Under the pieces are notes generated by a model. It did not search any database and had not been told where the DNA came from. It saw only the letters and a program-made list of their open reading frames with translations. Source: Manis javanica (lineage: Eukaryota; Chordata; Mammalia; Pholidota; Manidae). Taken from it: a stretch of DNA of 64,000 nucleotides. The stretch spans positions 16,794,501 to 16,858,500 of the forward strand of contig NC_133167.1 in NCBI RefSeq assembly GCF_040802235.1, written 5' to 3'. This document shows, piece after piece, positions 50,641-63,060 of this stretch (its first letter is position 1; every line of letters begins with the position of its first letter). A program made the translations under genes and the position numbers.

Positions 50641-52269
50641 TGTAATCCATTTATTTGCTCATTTCAGTCATTATTAACATCATTATATGCCGTGATTCTC
50701 AAACAGGGGCATATGTCCTAGGAAGGAGATGGGGCACTGCCTTCTTGCAGTTATGAATTACTGTTGTAAATTGGGAATCACTGAACATTTTGACTGGAGG
50801 ATTGACATATGAAAGTGATCTTTTAGGAAGATTAGTCTGTCAGTGGTATGGGTATGTGATCTGAAGAACAGTGGTGCCATTGACAGACTAGGAAAGTCAT
50901 GGGTGGGGCTCCATTAAATCTAATCTTGGGCATATAAAGGAATGGTTTTCCTTATTTAAAACACAAATCCACCAGTATTTGATCTCTGAAATGAAAATCT
51001 CCAGGGAGGGAGGGATGGCCGCACATATTTCTCAACTATATTTCATCTGAATTTTGCCTTCTCTTTGGGGCTTTCTCACTGTGATTCCTATAGTCATGAT
51101 TGATCCCTGCTACCAGGAATCACTACCTCTTTCCTTTATGGCCCAAGAATGTTTAAAAAGCCCTCTTTCTGTCTTTTCCTTTTACAGTGCTTTATAAGGG
51201 TTTATACTTTCAAAAGAAAATGTATTAAAAGTCTGAGGGAAAACAAAAAGGAAATTAATATGGAAAACAGAAGTGGGATAAATCATTCATCTCCAAAAGA
51301 TAGGTTTCTGATTCTGGGTATCCCAATAATAAAGGATTTTATCATATTCCAAATTCTTTTATTCTAAAAAACTCAGAATCAAGTATTACAAACTCAGATG
51401 CCTAAGGGCACATATTATATGGCATATAACATAAATCTGTGTACTGGGTTGGATAAAAGACAATAAAGATTTGTAGGGGTCTTTGGAAAACTAAACTCTG
51501 CACTCTTCCTGTATCTAGACCCAGATAGGCAAGCACAATTTAATAGACACTGCTCCAGGGGGCTGTGTATCTTACTTCACCCAAAGGAAGTTACCAATTC
51601 TTCTAAAATGAAAACAGTTTTTTTCTCTTTAGCTCATTTGGTTTTACTCTCCAGTCTGAAAAATCCACTTAGTTCCGAAGCAAGTTATAAGGCAGTGATG
51701 ACTGAAGTCTTATTTCTGGCAAATACCTAGGCTAGCCCTCTTAGGCCTAACCTGTAAGCTTCACATACCTCTGGAGCATTTTGTGATGATTTATCTTAGT
51801 TGAGTCACCCTCCTTTGCCCTTCAGTATAAGAAGGGTTTCATAAAAGTCCATTCATTACCTATGACTATTAAACAATGCCTTAGCCTATTAAAAATTGTT
51901 GGCTTATCTATAATTAGAGTTAATTAAAAAACATAAGGTGAAAGTCTTTTTCACCTACATGTTGGATTTGAATTGACATACAAGTGGGAGTGCTCAGAAA
52001 AGAGTTGAAAAAATAGGTGTGGGAATAGAGTTGAAGCTTAGGCCGAAAAAAGGGATCTGTAGAAATAGACTTGGGAATCTGCAGCCAAGTAGTGATGTTT
52101 GAAGACATGAGAATGCATGCATTTTTTGCTGGGAAGAGCATGGAGGAAAGAGCACAAGTCCAGTGATTGAGGTTTGGGGAGCAATCGTAGTGGGAAGGAA
52201 TATAGGAGCCAGTGAAGGAAATGTGAATGTGCTAGGAAGAGGGTCTGAACAGAAGAGTAAATTAGCCAA

Positions 52270-52500
52270 GAAAGGGTAACTAACAGTTATCAAGTACATA
52301 CTGAGCATGTGCTAGACAAAGTGCTAGGTGCTTTATCTAAATTGTAACTTTTAATCCTTACAACAAACCTGTGAGGTTGGTGATATAATCCTCATTTTAA
52401 AGATAAAGAAGCAGAGTCACAAGGGCTAAGTAATTCGCTTCAGGTCACTCAGCTGATTTACCTGTCTTTGTCCTTACTCAAATCCCACGCTCTTGGCATC
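52270..52500 (-). mobile_element. MIR SINE
   Basis: Nearly full mirrored MIR: GAGCATGTGCTAGACAAAGTGCTAGGTGC, CTTACAACAAACCTGTGAGG, CCTCATTTTAAAGATAAAGAAGCAGAG, CTCAAATCCCACGCTCTTGG. Confidence 0.85.
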
Positions 52501-53139
52501 GCCAAGGAGGGTGATCCACAGCCCCACAGGCGGGAGAGGGGCCGAAGGGGAAGCGTAACCGCTGCCTGCCTGAGGAGAGATTGTGAGGTGGCTTGTGGTC
52601 TTGGGAATCAGCATATGTCTGGGCCAAAGAAGGACTGACTGATGGGGCAGTGGGGATATAATGCATGAACTCTTACCAGAGAAGTGTCACTATGAAAAGG
52701 AAAGGAGTGCTGGCTGGCCGGCTAGAAGTGGCTTAAGCAAAACCCCTTTTAAGATGGGGAAACACATAGTGTTTGAAAGCAAAGGAGAAGCCACTGTAAA
52801 AGAGGAAACTTATGCTGGTGAAGGGAAAATGGTAGTGTGAATGCAGGGACCTTTGGAGTTGAGGAAAGTGGAGGGATCAATCCTTCCTCTGGGATTTGTG
52901 GATGACATGAAGGCATGGGCAATATTTTGAAGCAGATGACTTGATTTCTGCCTGTTTCCATCCTCTTTTCCCAGGAGATGTAGCCTTTTCATCCAAGGAT
53001 TTTAAAATCCTTTCTAAGGACATTGAATTCTCCTTACTTAAAAAAAAGAATCAGATAGTGACATGATTTTTTCTGTTGGGACAGAAATGGTGAAATGGAC
53101 AGAAGTAAAAGTATAAGCTATATTCTTTCCTTCTTCTGA

Positions 53140-53320
53140 ATGGCCACAACACTTTGTACCTTCCCTGTGCCACTTATCACTTTGGCCTTGTCTGAATTTC
53201 TATACTTATCTGCCCTGTTATGTTATAAGTTCCTTAAGGGCAGAACTGTCTTGCTCATTTTATTTCCTTCTCTGAACCTACTGCAGTGCCTTGGAGATGG
53301 GACATACACAGAAATGAGTG
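53140..53320 (+). mobile_element. LINE-2 3' fragment
   Basis: GTACCTTCCCTGTGCCACTTATCAC, TAAGTTCCTTAAGGGCAGAACTGTCTTGC, TGAACCTACTGCAGTGCCTTGG follow the L2 3' order. Confidence 0.65.
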
Positions 53321-53718
53321 CTTGTAGCTTAAAGGCGTTGGTGTTTGAGGAGTCTCTCACATTGGTAAATGTTGTCTTTGGTTATAGAAATGAAGAGAGA
53401 AAACAGAATTATCAAACAACTCACTTTTAAGCTATACCTGATCTATTGGCTTCAAAACTTCAACCTTTTACCTGAAGTGCTCTCTTATTATGGCCCTCAC
53501 TTATGGGTGATACTTCTTTTAGATAATGAGCCCATTGAAAAATGAGAGTTCTACAAATATTGAGTCCTGTAGGTTAGCAGCTTAGCTGTCCAAAGTTTAG
53601 GGAACAAGACAGCAGGATTATGGGCATCCTTGTTATCTCCCATATGGGAATTGTCAAGGGAGAAATTGCCAGACTCAGGAAGCATTTTTTTCATCCTGTG
53701 TGGGAGATCTTTGGTCTA

Positions 53719-53764
53719 TTTGTTTTTCTACTTAGAAGTTTAAACTTGATGTGGACAGTACTTA
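53719..53764. repeat. 46-bp direct repeat, copy 1
   Basis: Matches 54233-54278 at 45 of 46 bases; the one mismatch is G53735 against C54249. The two copies are 514 bp apart. Confidence 0.93.
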
Positions 53765-54232
53765 TTAAGCACCATTAAAAATATTAAACATCGTGGAGTC
53801 ATACTGAAAGTTTAAAACATGGTTTTGCCCTTGAAAGATAGACTTTTGAGGGTGATTAGACACTGGAATTTACATATATAACAGAATAGTCTGAATACAT
53901 AAAATATGTTATCTAAGAAGGGGAAGAAATAGATTAAGTTGGATGGGATCTGGGGTTCACACCAGGCTAGTTTGGGTAAGGTATTTCTGCAAGAGGTGAC
54001 TCTTGAGCTAGGAGTGCAGAAGCATTTCACGTGGTGAGTGGCTGCCGAAAGAAAGCACAGTAGGTATTCTATTCAGTTACACTGTCTGAGAAGCCCTTCC
54101 TTGGTGTGGTGGTTTGAGGGAATCCTTCAAAAGTGCTTTGGCTTCTCTTACTCTTATTATGCTTAAAGCCTGAGCAGCTCTGTGCTGTACATTGACTTCT
54201 TAGAATCTTTTAATTCAAAGAATCCTTTTCAG

Positions 54233-54278
54233 TTTGTTTTTCTACTTACAAGTTTAAACTTGATGTGGACAGTACTTA
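54233..54278. repeat. 46-bp direct repeat, copy 2
   Basis: Partner of 53719-53764. It is followed after 3 bases by a second, shorter echo, GGACAGTACT at 54282-54291. Confidence 0.93.
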
Positions 54279-54290
54279 GGCGGACAGTAC

Positions 54291-54315
54291 TCACACACCC
54301 CTCACTGGTGTGTGA
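54291..54315. repeat. 9-bp perfect inverted repeat (hairpin)
   Basis: TCACACACC at 54291-54299 and GGTGTGTGA at 54307-54315, with a 7-nt loop, immediately right of the echoed duplication. Confidence 0.9.
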
Positions 54316-55499
54316 AGCTAGGATTGAGGAGGGACTTTGAGACAGGATGACAGTTCTGCTTAGTTTAATGGAGGAATCATTGATGATCATCTTAGCATTC
54401 AGTGTTCTGCAGCCCTCAGCAGCCAGGGGAAGAACAGAGTGAAATTACTAAATTTAGTGGATACCTAAGGAGATGCAAGTCTCAGGCAGAGTTTCCTCCC
54501 AAAATTTGGGGTAGCCTCTGATATTGAGGTAAATAAGCATCAATATAAAATCAGTGAGCCATCCATTTTATTACAGTATTGAGCTGGGTTTTAAACACCA
54601 CCTTAGGGTTCAATCTGGTTTTAAAAAGCACCTGGACAAGTACTCGGAGTGTGCTTACAACCCCTTTCATCAAATCTAACATGTACGGCAAGAAATGCTT
54701 CCATCCATTGTGGGGCTTTGCCCAGCCAGTAATGCCCTTTGGACCATCAGAAGCTCTAACTTGTTAGAAGCTCTCTCAGCACTCTACTCACAGCTTCCGT
54801 TTCTTTGACTTATCTGCCACAGAAGGAGAAAAGTAGTGGTGCCCTTTGGTCTTTGTTTTCTCTCACCCATTTTGGGAAATGTAGTGTTAGAGGACTTCCC
54901 AGAGTTTTGTTCCCCTGATCTAGAGGGCCCCAGTACCTTAGAGTCCGAGGATTGGTTCTTGCTGTACTGACCTGGTTAGAACCACCTGGATCCATTAGCA
55001 GAGATATCCAGACCAACAGCCTCTTCTAAAACCACTTCTGGGGCCTCAAAGCCTGAATCAAATGACTACTGTACCAACCTCATATTGGGGCTCAGAATGT
55101 CAGTTTTCAGCTTGTCCTCATATATAAATATAGTTCTCTCTAGATATAAAAAGTGAGAGAGTCTGTAAGTTGCTTTTTTTTTTTTTCTATACCCCCTTTC
55201 ATGGGGCAAGCTAATGAGATGCATATCATTAAAGACCTGATGTTTTGTGGGATGGAGCCTTTTAAACTGGATGTGCCTGGCTTAGTCATGGCAAATATTT
55301 ACCAAAAAAAAAAAAAAAAGGGACATACCATATAAAATTAGAGTTCTGAAAATAGTACTGAGAGAGGGAGAAAGAAAAAAAAAAAAAACCAGGACAGAAA
55401 ATACAGGCCAGTCTGTTTGGGGAAAAGGGAAAAAGAGATAAAAATGAGAGAAACCTCGGCAGTAAAAACAGCATCTTGGTAAACAGACTATAAAAAAAA

Positions 55500-55690
55500 T
55501 TGTGACCTGCTTTCTGGCAGTGCTGACGGCTGGACGGGTAAAGGTGGCGGAGCTGGCGTCTGTGTGGACACATGGTGCCCGGGGCGCACGGCTCCCCTCG
55601 CCGCGCAGGGCGTTAAATTTAGCCACATAATGATGGGCCTGAGGACAGCCTCTTGTTGACCACACCATAATTACTGTTTCGCTTTATGAA
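55500..55690. promoter_or_regulatory. Candidate enhancer: CpG-dense island with homeobox and RUNX-type sites
   Basis: Eleven CpG dinucleotides occur between 55527 and 55612 in an otherwise CpG-poor AT-rich intron. This core is followed at once by AT-rich sequence carrying TAATGA (about 55629), ACCACA (RUNX core, 55659-55664) and TAATTA (homeobox core, 55668-55673). There is no repeat and no convincing exon. An IHH enhancer role is inferred from position within this intron. Confidence 0.4.
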
Positions 55691-58219
55691 TTTTATTTTG
55701 CTTATTCTGTTTCCTCCTTCTTTGGCATGAAGGAGGTCTGGTAGGGGAGCCCCACCCCCACCCCCTCCCCTCACCAGACAAATGAGTCTTCATAGAAACC
55801 TGGGCTCTTGGGACATCAGGGTGAAGAGTCAGCTCCCTTGATTAGTCAGAAAGGGAGGAGGGTTTGCTCGTCCGTAAGGCTTTTGATATAACAGTAAAAT
55901 CATAAGTGGGACTTGCCAGCCCTACTCAGCTCTTAGAGAAAATGTCCTGAAGTCTTTGGTCTTAGAAGGCACTTTCATGTGAGTCCACGAGGTTGACACT
56001 CTTACCTTGTTCATATCCCAAGAGCTAGGCTCCCAGGAATTATTGGAGTTTTGATCTTTAGTTCTATGCCCCCTAGCTAGCTACTTAGAAGTTGAATTTT
56101 GATGACATTATGCATCGTGTTTTATATATATTAGTCTTGATGATAACTAGGTTCTTGAAGCTGAGGATCTGATATTATCCAGGGACTATTCAGGTCACCT
56201 AAAAAATCTTGTTCAGAATATTCTGTTGAAACCTCAGATATTGTTCTTTTAGGGTACTTGGATAGATGTCTATCTTTTGAGTTTTAGAATTAAAATAGCA
56301 TAGTCACTAGAGCATGCCATGGTCTTTGTCAGAGTGGTGCTCTGAGACTTAGCTTTACCTGCAAGTCCGGGGAAGGGGCCAGAAGCCATGGGTCTCACTC
56401 CAAAAGTACCATATTGGGGAGAGAACATAGGCTGCAGAAGGGGTATCAGAGAGTTGTATGGGGTAGGTACTGGGTCATTGGGGGTGAAGTTCTTGAATGG
56501 TGACCTAGGTGGCAGCTACCTATGGCCCCACAGTGGCCCTCCAACTGAGGAAGTGGTGGAAAAGGAAAAGCAAACAGGGGTTGTGGTCAGGGTATTGGCT
56601 TGTCTGTCACTGGCCAGGACTGTTCTGTTTGTTGTGTCAGGGGTGGTTGGGTTCCTCCCGAAGCCAGGCAAGAACGTGTCAAGGAGAAGCTTCTTGTAGC
56701 TCTTGTTTTCCCAAAACAAAGGAAACTCCTTGCATTGCTGGAAGTCGCGTGCTTGGATGCTGAGTTTGTTATTGCCTGATAACCGGGCCACCAACTCCTG
56801 CCCTCCTCTTCACCCCACACAGCCAGTGGCCTAGTGGGAGCAGCATCCTGTTCCTCATCCTAGGCAGCAGACTCACTCTCTATTGTACCCAGAAGGGGGA
56901 AGAAAGAAGAGAGCTAGTCCTCCTACCCCCAGACCTATCTTCTTCATTTCATACGAAACCTTCTAGAACAGTGCTTTTCAAGGTACTTTCACACATGGAC
57001 TTACTGTATATAACACACATTCATCACCTGCCACATGTGACAAGTTCATCGATCCTCAAACCATTTTACACCCCACTCCACTCACAGAGATGAGTCCTCT
57101 GAGCCTGTGTTTGGATGTCATGGCAATGTTAGATTGCTATAGAAGCTTTTAAATGCTTACATGCAGTGTGAATACCTACCTCACAATGGGCTAGTAACAA
57201 AGAGCTCGTGCACCAGCACGTTTGCTGATCACACTTTGAATAGCATTGTCCTAGAACCTTAAGTGAGTTTGAGCTATTCCCTATTGGACAAAGAGATCCT
57301 GCCCTAAACCTGTCCAGTGGGGGATGAATAGAAAAAGGAAATCTTAAGGAAATTTCAGGCAGTAAGAAATAATCTGATCTCAATTGCCAAGTCATGCCAA
57401 AGAGCTCTGTCGCTGAGGTGGAAGTTTGCATGATGTGGTTAAAGGTTTCTTTCCTAGTGCTAAGGTTCTGTGATTCTAAGGTTAAATGGTGAGGCGAAGA
57501 GATAAAGTTAATGGCCATGATGATTTTCCCGTAGGGCAATGATTCCAAGTCTGAAACTATAGCTCTTGGGGACTTCATGAGTCAGAGAAAGAAAAGGACT
57601 GGATATTTTCATATAGTTTGCTTACTAGTCATTACCGTCTAGATATGAGTTGAGGTCTGTTTCACACAGATCCGTTGTGTGTTTGGGCAACATTGTCTTT
57701 GTCTTTGTCTCCAGATTGTTTCTAGAGGTTGAGAGATCTAGGATTGAAGAGAGAAGTAAATATTGGCAGAGTTGGTGGAATTCAAGTAAGAGATAAGAAA
57801 TGGGCCTTGAATTAGAAGTGTGGATTATTGGCAGGGTTACCTGACAATCCCAGTTACAGAGTAGGGGGTAAGACTCAAGAAAGGAGGCTAATAGCCCAGG
57901 TCTATGGGACAGCTGGTTGGAAAGGCCCTGCTGTACAGTCAAAGGCTTTTCTTTGCCAGAGAGACAGAAATAAGGGGACTGAGAGGGAAAACTATTTGGA
58001 AAGTGAGCCAAAAATTTAAAGGACTGGGAGTTCTATGAGGAAGGGAGTGGGAACTGCTGGGATCCACTTTTGCTGAAGGACAGAAGGAAAACAGGTAGGC
58101 CCAGTGTCTCCTTTGCTGCTTTTTTTCTTTTTAACACCGCACTAACTCCAGGGATCTGCAGTCAGGAAAAGAACCAGATGGCAGCTCTTGATGAAGGCAG
58201 ATCTGGTCATGTACCCCTC

Positions 58220-58790
58220 TTTAAAACTTGGTGGCTTCCTATTGACCTTGGATAAAGTCTAAACTCCTTAATAAAACCATTAAGGCCAGTTATAATCTGG
58301 CCTCCACTTACCTCTCCAGCTTCATTTCCCACTCTTCTGCTAGGCCACACTCTCCGCCATCCACACTCCATATCTTCTATCCCAAATCAACACTTTAGTC
58401 ACAGTGAGCTGCTGTCAGTTCCTAGAGCCCATTGTTCTCTCTCTTATCTTTTGCTCTTGGCACATGATGATCACTCTGGAAACCCCCTTCCACCACCAGC
58501 GAACCTTCTCACCTGGATAGCTCCTGTTCGTTGTTTGGATTTGGACACCCAAACATGTCACTTCTAGGGAATTTTTCCTAGCCCTCTGAATTCAGTTTAG
58601 TTACCCTTCTTAGGTGTTTATCGGGTGTATCATAGGCCTTATCAATTACTTCTTACTGGTTTTTCTGGCTCTCCTCACTAGCTGCTAAGTTCCCCGAGGA
58701 CAGGAATATTATCTGTCTTGTTTAATTTGTCTGATTATCTGTCTTGTTTAATTTGTCTGATCCATGCAAGCATTCAGTAAGTTTTGTGGT
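58220..58790 (+). mobile_element. LINE-2 copy with internal 26-bp tandem duplication
   Basis: L2 text: AACTTGGTGGCTTCCTATTG, AAAGTCTAAACTCCTTAATA, CTGGCCTCCACTTACCTCTCC, GCTAAGTTCCCCGAGGACAGG. A 26-bp unit starting ATTATCTGTCTTG is duplicated perfectly in tandem at 58708-58759. Confidence 0.82.
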
Positions 58791-59869
58791 GCTTTGTATC
58801 TGCAGAGAGATTTTACATTTGATATTTAATTTGATTCTCTTATAACTACCTGGTGAATGAACAGGCTTCATTGAGTAAAATGCAACACAAATGTATTGAT
58901 TACCTCTCAGATAAAAGAAAACCAAGAAAGAACAAATTTATGGCTTTTTTTTTACCGCACCAGGGCCATGTCAGAAAGAGGAGATAAAATGGATTGTCTC
59001 CGAAACTAAAGAGACCTTGAGTTCCACAAGCAATTGCAGTTGAAACTAGAATTTCATCCTTTGACTTTCTAGGACAGAGCTTTTTCCACTGTCTCAAACT
59101 GTCTGAGAAGCTCTGTTCTAATGAAATATATTTGAGTAGGGAGGAAACTGAGAGACTGAAAAAGCATTCCGTAACTCTTCTTAAATCTGCCCACTGAAAC
59201 ACAGGTCTGAAAAAAAAAAATGGCCAAACACCAAACTGGAGTATCATCACATAGAAGGTCAAGGAAAAAAGTTAGGACCATGAGACATGGAAATGAGCTG
59301 AGACACAGTTGGAGGGGAATCCTCTATCTTGGAAAAGGATCTGAGAAACACTGGCATTTTCAGCTGCCAAAATGTTTTCCTTGGGGCCGCCCTGAGAACA
59401 GGGTAGCCAAGCAAGATGAGAACAGACAGGATGAAGGGGGTGCTGGGTGGGGGAGGGAGATACTTGCTGGCCCTCTTCCAACTCTAGCAGCTCCTCTGCC
59501 ACTGAGCAGGTAAGACGAGCTAGAACCTTTAAGGCTGCCTCTCCATCCTCTTGGGAGCTGAAGGGAACTGATAGAACCCAAATCCTCAGAACCCTAGTTT
59601 GTAGGCAGAGCCAGCCACAAAGCCAGGTTCAAAATTATTCCCGTACCCTCGCCTTGGGGCAGGGAAGAGCATGGCTGGGCTCTCACCAGCAGGGATCTGT
59701 AAATTCTAGCCATAGAGGACCTAGACACTCTTTGTCCAGCAATGTTTTCCCAGTGTGTCCTGGGGAGTGATTCAGGGCCAAGGTGACAGTGGGTTTGGAG
59801 CCCAGATGAAAGGATCTCAGGGACCACAAGACAAGATCCCTTGTGCGGTGGCCTGGAAAGGAGGGAGTG

Positions 59870-60045
59870 AGTGTATGCGGAGGTCAGTGACGCAATTCCC
59901 CCGGCTCGCAGGGGTGGAGGAGGAGGAGGCTCGCGGTGTGTCTCCTTAAGAGGAGGCCCTTACCACATGAAGCAGGGGGTGAAGGTGATCCCACCGTGAG
60001 TCACCCAGGAAGGGGCGCCGTGTGCCGAAGGGGCGCCGTGTGCCC
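59870..60045. promoter_or_regulatory. Candidate regulatory island, GC-rich with AP-1 site and 18-bp tandem repeat
   Basis: A GC-rich patch in AT-rich intron with several CpGs, a consensus AP-1 site TGAGTCA at 59997-60003, and a perfect tandem pair of GAAGGGGCGCCGTGTGCC at 60009-60026 and 60027-60044. Function is inferred. Confidence 0.3.
60009..60044. repeat. Perfect 18-bp tandem duplication
   Basis: GAAGGGGCGCCGTGTGCC twice in direct succession, each copy containing the GGCGCC palindrome. Confidence 0.95.
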
Positions 60046-62499
60046 AGAGCCCTGAGGAGAGGACTTGTGGATTTCCCACTCTTTCCTTCTATGGTTTTAT
60101 GTGTAATAGAGTTGCCTTAGCCACTCAAGCCTCGCTAATTCTCGTTCTGTCTTCTGACCCATTCTTTCTCCTCACTCTCCCTGGTGTGGATGGGCTTTAA
60201 ATCTCTCAATTTGCTCTTGATTTCTGTAGTGGGGTTTTTTTTTTTAATCTGAAGTTTGATATCTGTTGATTTCAAGAAACACAAACCATATTAACTGTAT
60301 CTGTCTTTAAGATGGCCTGATGGCTCTTTGCCAAGCATGGTTGCTCTTAGATTGTGTTTGCTTTGCTTCTTATCTTCAACCAAGGTAGGTATCATATCCT
60401 GGACTGGAATCTGAAGGGATTCTAGGGGCCCCTGGATCCAATTGCCCCCAGTTGAAAGCAGCTTTAGTCTGGCCTTTATTGAGGTCTGGGACTGCAGAGA
60501 GCTCTGGGGAGTGTCCCTGTAATCAGCCAGCCACCAACCCCACACTGCCTTGTAATAAAGCAGCTCTATATTTGTTCTGTTTATAGTCTTCTCTGTAATA
60601 ATGCCACAGCCCTCACTGCTCTCTCTCTTTGGGGAGATTTTCTGGGTAATAGAAAATTTCAAAATGTTAAAGAAGGTTGTAGGCTCAGAAAATGTTTTTA
60701 TCTAGAATGTGTCTTAAGTTGGGAGGATGCCCAGGAAATCCAAGCAGCCACTGAGTGTTCCTGGGGAGGAGTGTGTTGTGGTGAGCGTGTTGTATGTGTG
60801 ACACTGTGGCTGTGAGGACCACGTGTGAGGAGGGAGATGTGGGGGAAGCTGCGGGTGTGTGCTGTGCGGTGCCCTGCTCTTGCAGTACTGGCGAGTGGAG
60901 AGTGTGGTTGGAATGGGGAGTGTGAAGTGTGCAGAAGGGGCCAGTGCAATGATGGAAAACCCTGTTTTGGCAAATTTCAAAACCGTCAGGTATGTACGAT
61001 GGTAAGACCTAGAAGTTTAGCCTCAGAATGCAACCTTTTAAAACTCACATTCCTTTCACTCTTGACATTCCCTTTTCTCTGGTGGCCGCCCTTTTCAGGC
61101 CTAGGCTCCACACAGTTCTGCTGACATCCTTGTTCCTCTTTCCTATTCCTTCCAGGTTCTCATCTCTTTCTTGGCTAACCAGGAAGAAGTCAGAAGCAGA
61201 CTGTTATAGAGAGGGGGCAGACAGCATGTACCTTGATCTAGGTTAGTGAGAGCGAGCCTGAGGTCCCAGGCCTCTGTAGCCCCTGTGATGAGTCCTGGGG
61301 GCTGTCTTTGCCAGGGCCCTTGCTAACAATTCTGATTCCTCCTTTTTCCCTCCTGGTCTCTACCTCTGCCTGCCCCCACCCCCCGGATTCTATAAATACT
61401 TTATTACATGGCACTAGTAAAACTTCAAGTATTTCTTTTTATTAGAGCTACATAATATGGTAATTGTGTGACAGAACACAGCTCCGGTGAGCAGACCCCA
61501 CCCTCTTCCTAGGTGTGGCCTCTCACCACCTCAGCTTGGGCCAGGCCCACAGGCCTCTCTGTTCCTCTCCAGTGTGTGTGAAGGGGGCTGGCTCAGCTTT
61601 TCAGACAGAGCCAAGGGGTCAACGCCTTTGAGTAGGATCAGGCGAGGGGAGGAAAGAGGTGCTTTTCTAGTTTTAAGTGCAGTCTGTCCTGGTGTGTGAG
61701 TACAGAAGGAACCTTATTTATTAGCATTAATTTCAGTCAGTGCATGAGGCCCCTTAATCTGTCTTTCCTTTTCATAGTGTTGTGTCACATACCAGGGAAG
61801 TAGGTTTCAAACTTAGACCTAGGACTGGGGATGCGTGGATTTCTTCGTACTAATTCACAGTACTTCTCCTTTGTTAATTTATGGTTAGTAACAGTCATTC
61901 TTTCTGATGGCTCCTAGGTTCCGAATCTGTAAGTGCTAAAAGACGCTAATCCCTCCTATCTCTTGATTTGTCAATCCTAGAACATCTTTCCTCTTAAACC
62001 TGGGTCATTGGTCTCTCTGTCTACTAGTCTCATGGAAGGTGTGGGGTTGGAAACTCCAGTCTGTAGATCTTTCATTACTGTTAATGTGTGACCTGCTAAC
62101 TGTATTTTGTTGCTTAATTGAGCCTTATTATTTGTTTCTGGTTTTTGTCCAGTGAGATCTAATTTGAGCCTTCCCTTCTACTGTAGCTATTGGACTAGGT
62201 CAGGGGGTAGGTATCCCTACCAGTTCTTCTCTGAACTGAGTAGGACTTAGTTTCTGCATCCTTACTTCTACAGAGCTTGAGAATTGGGGATCTCTGCCTG
62301 GGTAGCAGCTAACAGAGCCCTCAGGGCCAGGAATGTGGGCCACAATGTTGAGTCCTCTTTAACTGCCCTTGTGCCCCGTATTTGCATAGGGGCCAAACCC
62401 AAACTAGACCCCACCATGCACTCTTTACTCCCCATGGAGACGTATAGACATACAAGGTTCCCACCTTTTGGGCCTAGCCAAGGTTAATATTAGACCTTC

Positions 62500-62610
62500 T
62501 AGCTAGGCTGCTGTTCCCGAAAGCCACAGGGTGTTGTTAATATTCATGTGACCGCAGAGTCTCATCAATATTCATGAGGTATCTGCCGTCTTCCTTTAGG
62601 CCTTTAGCTT
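62500..62610. promoter_or_regulatory. Candidate enhancer with paired AATATTCATG motifs flanking a RUNX-type site
   Basis: AATATTCATG occurs at 62539-62548 and again at 62567-62576, 28 bp start to start. ACCGCA (RUNX core on the opposite strand) lies between them at 62551-62556, and GCCACAGG lies just upstream. No repeat family is recognisable. RUNX2/3 are known direct activators of Ihh in chondrocytes, so the location is suggestive. No function is shown by the sequence alone. Confidence 0.4.
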
Positions 62611-62799
62611 GGAGAAAACAGGAATGATTAGAGTTTCTAGAACTTAAAAACTAACCCTATTTCCTGGAGTCTCTTGAAGAGGAGGCAAACCTTAAGAGTA
62701 AATGTCTGGGCAAAGAGGAAAAAGGAGTTTTCATGCCAATATCCTAAGCTGGTCCGACAACTTAGTGGAGTTGTGCTGGATGGCTGTTGTTAATGTTAT

Positions 62800-63060
62800 C
62801 ATCCTTATCCAGTGTTCATTGAATACCACTGGGTTTCAGTTCTTGTCGGAGGTACTCTGGGGGGTAGGACACTAGTATTGTTAAGTACTTAGTGAGTGCT
62901 GGGGATACAGATAACTGACATGACTCCTGCCCCAAAAGCGCATGGAAGAGAAGGGGAGACAATTAGGGGAACACATACCTGTAGCCCAAGGTGAGAGTGC
63001 TGTACCACAGACAGACAAAGTGCTGAGGGAGGACAAGTGGGCAGGTCATCCTCTGTGGGG
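62800..63060 (-). mobile_element. LINE-2 fragment
   Basis: Mirrored L2 3' end: CAGTGTTCATTGAATACCAC, AGTGAGTGCTGGGGATACAGATAACTGACATG, ATGGAAGAGAAGGGGAGACAATTAG. Confidence 0.65.

Noticed and set aside
55282-55668. 128-codon minus-strand frame next to the CpG-dense island
   Set aside because: Starts in the island and ends in poly-A/poly-T derived Phe runs; no family match. Kept only as a candidate enhancer.
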